A stretch of DNA of 7,268 nt, taken from positions 1 to 7,268 of the forward strand of contig JAGMBH010000047.1 in the NCBI GenBank assembly GCA_023129815.1. Reading direction: 5' to 3'. Position numbers and translations under genes: made by a program. The stretch's first letter is position 1. Every line of letters begins with the position of its first letter. The stretch is from Dehalococcoidia bacterium. GTDB lineage: Bacteria > Chloroflexota > Dehalococcoidia > GIF9 > AB-539-J10. Below, in pieces: positions 5,790-7,268 of this stretch. The notes beneath the pieces are model-generated. The model had not been told where the DNA came from and did no database searches. It worked only from the letters and a program-made list of their open reading frames with translations.

Positions 5790-5820
5790 AAGGGATGGCT
5801 CATATTATAGACCATCCCTT
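5790..5820 (-). promoter_or_regulatory. Inverted repeat enclosing a -10 box ahead of the DUF1385 gene
   Basis: AAGGGATGG (5790-5798) and CCATCCCTT (5812-5820) form a perfect 9-bp inverted repeat around 13 bases. On the minus strand the loop contains TATAAT (5809-5804), with a weak ATCACA (5831-5826) sixteen bases before it. There is no T-run after the stem on either strand. It may be a leaky terminator after rpmE, an operator around a DUF1385 promoter, or both. Confidence 0.45.
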
Positions 5821-5844
5821 GACTTTGTGATTATGCTCTGTTGC

Positions 5845-6051
5845 TTAATCCTTCATCTTGTATCGCTTCTTGAACCTCTCCACCCTCCCCATGGTGTCAA
5901 CTATTCTTTGTTTGCCGGTATAGAATGGGTGGCATTTGCTACATACCTCGACCTTAAGTTCTGGCTTAGTCGAGCCAATGGCGAAAGTATTACCACAAAG
6001 GCAAGTTACTTTAGTATTATCATAATACTTAGGATGAATTTTGGCTTTCAT
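5845..6051 (-). CDS. rpmE: 50S ribosomal protein L31 (zinc-binding type)
   Basis: The 68-residue protein of the large ribosomal subunit begins MKAKIHPKYY, the family's typical start. Four cysteines are present: Cys17 and Cys19 (CLC) and Cys37 and Cys40 (CSKC), the zinc-binding C+ form; then HPFYTGKQRIVDTMGRVERF and a basic tail. Length is normal. The ATG at 6051 lies inside the 3' end of rpmA, so the two genes overlap by 23 bases in different frames, which suggests coupled translation. A ribosome site AAGAAGG (about 6069-6063) lies about eleven bases upstream, within rpmA. Third gene of the rplU-rpmA-rpmE transcript. Confidence 0.97.
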   Translation of the reverse strand: MKAKIHPKYYDNTKVTCLCGNTFAIGSTKPELKVEVCSKCHPFYTGKQRIVDTMGRVERFKKRYKMKD

Positions 6052-6298
6052 GATAAACGCTTACCTTCTTTTTATATTTAGTTGCTGGCTCATATTTAAC
6101 CGAGCCATCTATTAAAGCGAAGAGCGTATGATCCTTACCCAAGCCGACATTATTTCCGGGAAGTATGCGAGTGCCGCGTTGCCTAATCAGGATATTTCCA
6201 GCGCGAACTTGTTCCCCTCCGTATTTCTTTACTCCTAGACGCTTCGGTTGGCTATCGCGCCCACCGCGGATACTGCCACCACCTTTTTTATGTGCCAT
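6029..6298 (-). CDS. rpmA: 50S ribosomal protein L27
   Basis: The 89-residue protein begins MAHKKGGGSIRGGRDSQPKR, the glycine- and lysine-rich arm that reaches toward the peptidyl-transferase centre. There is no N-terminal extension of the kind removed by the Prp protease in Firmicutes. The core LGVKKYGGEQVRAGNILIRQ and RGTRILPGNNVGLGKDHTLF are typical. The C-terminus is a few residues longer than usual (ending HESQNSS), in the part that overlaps rpmE. ATG 6298 lies two bases after the rplU stop, and its ribosome site GGGAGAG is inside the end of rplU. Confidence 0.97.
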   Translation of the reverse strand: MAHKKGGGSIRGGRDSQPKRLGVKKYGGEQVRAGNILIRQRGTRILPGNNVGLGKDHTLFALIDGSVKYEPATKYKKKVSVYHESQNSS

Positions 6299-6300
6299 GT

Positions 6301-6621
6301 TTACTCTCCCGGTTTAACAATTTCATTTATTGATAATCTAGTATAGATTTGGCGGTGCCCTGTTTTTTTGCGGTATCGAACCTTATGCTTATATTTAAAT
6401 ACTATGATCTTGTCCCCCATAATTTCCCCTAAAGAGGTAGCGATAACCTTAGCTCCCTCAATAGTCGGATTGCCTATGAGCGTATCCTCATTATCGCTGA
6501 CAAACAACACCTTATCCAGCTCGACCGTATCGCCTTCGGGTATATTCAGGTAGTCAACTTCTACAGTCTGCTTGGGAGCAACCTTATACTGTTTGCCGCC
6601 TGTCTCAACAATAGCGTAAAT
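6301..6621 (-). CDS. rplU: 50S ribosomal protein L21, apparent AUU start
   Basis: The product is a 23S rRNA-binding protein of the large subunit. The family normally begins M-YAIVETGGKQYKV; here the codon at the Met position is ATT (6621-6619). GGAGG (6634-6630) stands exactly eight bases upstream, the ideal place for initiating on that ATT. This gives 106 residues, normal for L21, ending with the signature GHRQIYTRLSINEIVKPGE. Longer starts are unlikely: the TTG at 6675 is part of the -35 box of the gene's own promoter, and the TTG at 6636 overlaps the Shine-Dalgarno itself and lacks another. An AUU start is rare (known for infC in E. coli) and may limit expression. A sequencing error changing ATG to ATT is the main alternative. 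Identity of the protein is certain; start codon likely. Confidence 0.93.
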   Translation of the reverse strand: MYAIVETGGKQYKVAPKQTVEVDYLNIPEGDTVELDKVLFVSDNEDTLIGNPTIEGAKVIATSLGEIMGDKIIVFKYKHKVRYRKKTGHRQIYTRLSINEIVKPGE

Positions 6622-6646
6622 CTTTTCAACCTCCAAAGGAATATGA

Positions 6647-6675
6647 ATTCTATCGCGCAAATTGCTAAGTGTCAA
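6647..6675 (-). promoter_or_regulatory. rplU-rpmA-rpmE operon promoter
   Basis: On the minus strand, a perfect -35 TTGACA (6675-6670), a 17-base spacer and the -10 TAGAAT (6652-6647, five of six) form a near-consensus housekeeping promoter. The start point should be near 6640, leaving a leader of about 19 bases with GGAGG at 6634-6630. It serves the ribosomal genes and perhaps the DUF1385 gene. Confidence 0.8.
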
Positions 6676-6740
6676 GCTGGGTATCTAGAGGGTGTTAATT
6701 AATAGTAAATGTCACTCTGCCCCTGAACCCTTCGCCTCTT

Positions 6741-6865
6741 GTCATTGCGAGCGAAGCGAAGCAATCTCGTTGCGCTCAAGGCAAACTCCGTGAAGGGGAA
6801 GAGTCTAAAAGAGATTCTTCGCTCAGGTTCTTCACTTTGTTCAGAATGACATTGCTCAGAATGAC
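6741..6865. mobile_element. 125-bp MITE-like inverted-repeat element, copy 2
   Basis: The left end GTCATTGCGAG (6741-6751) is identical to that of the copy at 4402; the right end CTCAGAATGAC (6855-6865) differs from the perfect complement at two positions. Inside are GCGAAGCGAAGCAATCTCG, GAGATTCTTCGCTCAGG, TTCAGAATGAC and CTCAGAATGAC, so the right half has two short AATGAC-ending units. It has no coding capacity. It lies between the hydrolase gene and the rplU promoter, 66 bases upstream of the -35 box. Confidence 0.68.
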
Positions 6866-6885
6866 AAAAGGGGGCTGCTAAGAAC

Positions 6886-7268
6886 CTAGCATCTAGCCTT
6901 TAGCCAGCTAAGCACAGTAGCTATTGCTGTTTCTTCGAGGCGCAACTTGTGCTTGGCATCTGGGATTATGGCTAGCTCTTTGGGCTCTTTAGCCTTTTGA
7001 TAAAGTTTGTGTGCCTGTTCCAGAGGCACTACCTCATCAGCATCTCCATGAACCAGAAGCAGAGGGCGGGGAGAAATCTTGTCTATCCAGTGAATTGGAG
7101 AGACGATTTCAAAGCCCCTGAGCCATTCCTCAATCGAAGGTGGAAAATTATTGTCTCTGATGGCTCCGATGTCGCGAAAGTGCTGGATGGCGGATGGGGC
7201 TGTTTCTTTGCTGGTAAGAGAGCCGAAGTCAGCAGGGCAGGCACAAGCTACTAGTGAGGATATCCTGG
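6886..7268 (-). CDS. Alpha/beta hydrolase, C-terminal part (cut by window edge)
   Basis: The minus frame is open from the right edge to TAG 6888-6886, giving 126 residues of the C-terminus. PRPLLLVHGDADEVVPLEQA (66-85 of the fragment) is the usual strand and turn carrying the acid of the catalytic triad (Asp75 or Asp77), and PDAKHKLRLEE carries the catalytic histidine (His106). The last helix, ATVLSWLKARC, closes the domain. Before these, SIEEWLRGFEIVSPIHWIDKIS is the typical lead-in helix and strand. The GxSxG nucleophile lies beyond the edge, so activity cannot be confirmed. The pattern fits dienelactone-hydrolase or acylaminoacyl-peptidase-like esterases of about 250 residues; the substrate is unknown. 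It points toward the ribosomal operon but is separated by the repeat element and the operon's own promoter. Confidence 0.85.
   Translation of the reverse strand, partial: RISSLVACACPADFGSLTSKETAPSAIQHFRDIGAIRDNNFPPSIEEWLRGFEIVSPIHWIDKISPRPLLLVHGDADEVVPLEQAHKLYQKAKEPKELAIIPDAKHKLRLEETAIATVLSWLKARC

Noticed and set aside
5827..6553. Plus-strand ORFs antisense to rpmE/rpmA (5827-6081) and rplU (6368-6553)
   Set aside because: They lie opposite certain ribosomal protein genes and have no family features.
4402..6865. CRISPR array or IS element explanation for the repeats
   Set aside because: There are only two divergent copies 2.2 kb apart with genes between, no regular spacers, and no transposase in the window.
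6866..6891. Possible terminator after the hydrolase gene (TGCTA/TAGCA stem then five Cs and TTTT on the minus strand)
   Set aside because: The stem is five base pairs with a six-base loop and includes the stop codon; too weak to annotate.
6997..7254. 85-codon plus-strand ORF at the right edge
   Set aside because: Antisense of the alpha/beta hydrolase, whose triad motifs are clear on the minus strand.

Overview
The window reads as an ordinary bacterial chromosome segment of moderate GC with short intergenic gaps. The gene families (a large DUF3160 lipoprotein, a small PRC-barrel protein, a DUF1385 membrane protein behind rpmE) and the dispersed GTCATTGCGAG-type repeats suggest an uncultured Chloroflexota member, probably near Dehalococcoidia. 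This is an inference from gene content, not from a marker phylogeny. The four-cysteine L31 and an L27 without an N-terminal extension are compatible with it but do not prove it.

Layout. At the left edge (minus strand) is the N-terminus of an SplB-like radical SAM protein. About 500 bases follow that hold only a promoter, a 29-codon single-helix membrane peptide and an imperfect direct repeat. Next, on the plus strand, come a 93-residue PRC-barrel protein and a 787-residue DUF3160 lipoprotein, probably co-transcribed and probably acting at the cell envelope. After two or three hairpins and a 5'-truncated remnant ORF on the minus strand comes a plus-strand histidine pair: hisA, behind a near-consensus promoter, and monofunctional hisI. 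These catalyse steps four and three of histidine synthesis. A 125-bp inverted-repeat element sits between them and supplies the last six codons and the stop of hisA.

The right half is on the minus strand. A strong promoter drives rplU (L21), rpmA (L27) and rpmE (L31), followed by a DUF1385/YqhQ membrane protein whose stop codon overlaps that of hisI. Upstream of the rplU promoter lies a second 125-bp copy of the same repeat family. The right edge holds the C-terminal part of an alpha/beta hydrolase.

The most notable points are: rplU apparently starts at an AUU codon, because the upstream TTG that an ORF caller would choose is the -35 box of its own promoter; the repeat element terminates hisA; an unreported-looking 29-aa membrane peptide has its own promoter and ribosome binding site; and a perfect inverted repeat flanks a -10 box ahead of the DUF1385 gene. 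I do not see a convincing new multi-gene system such as a defence island, CRISPR array or biosynthetic cluster.
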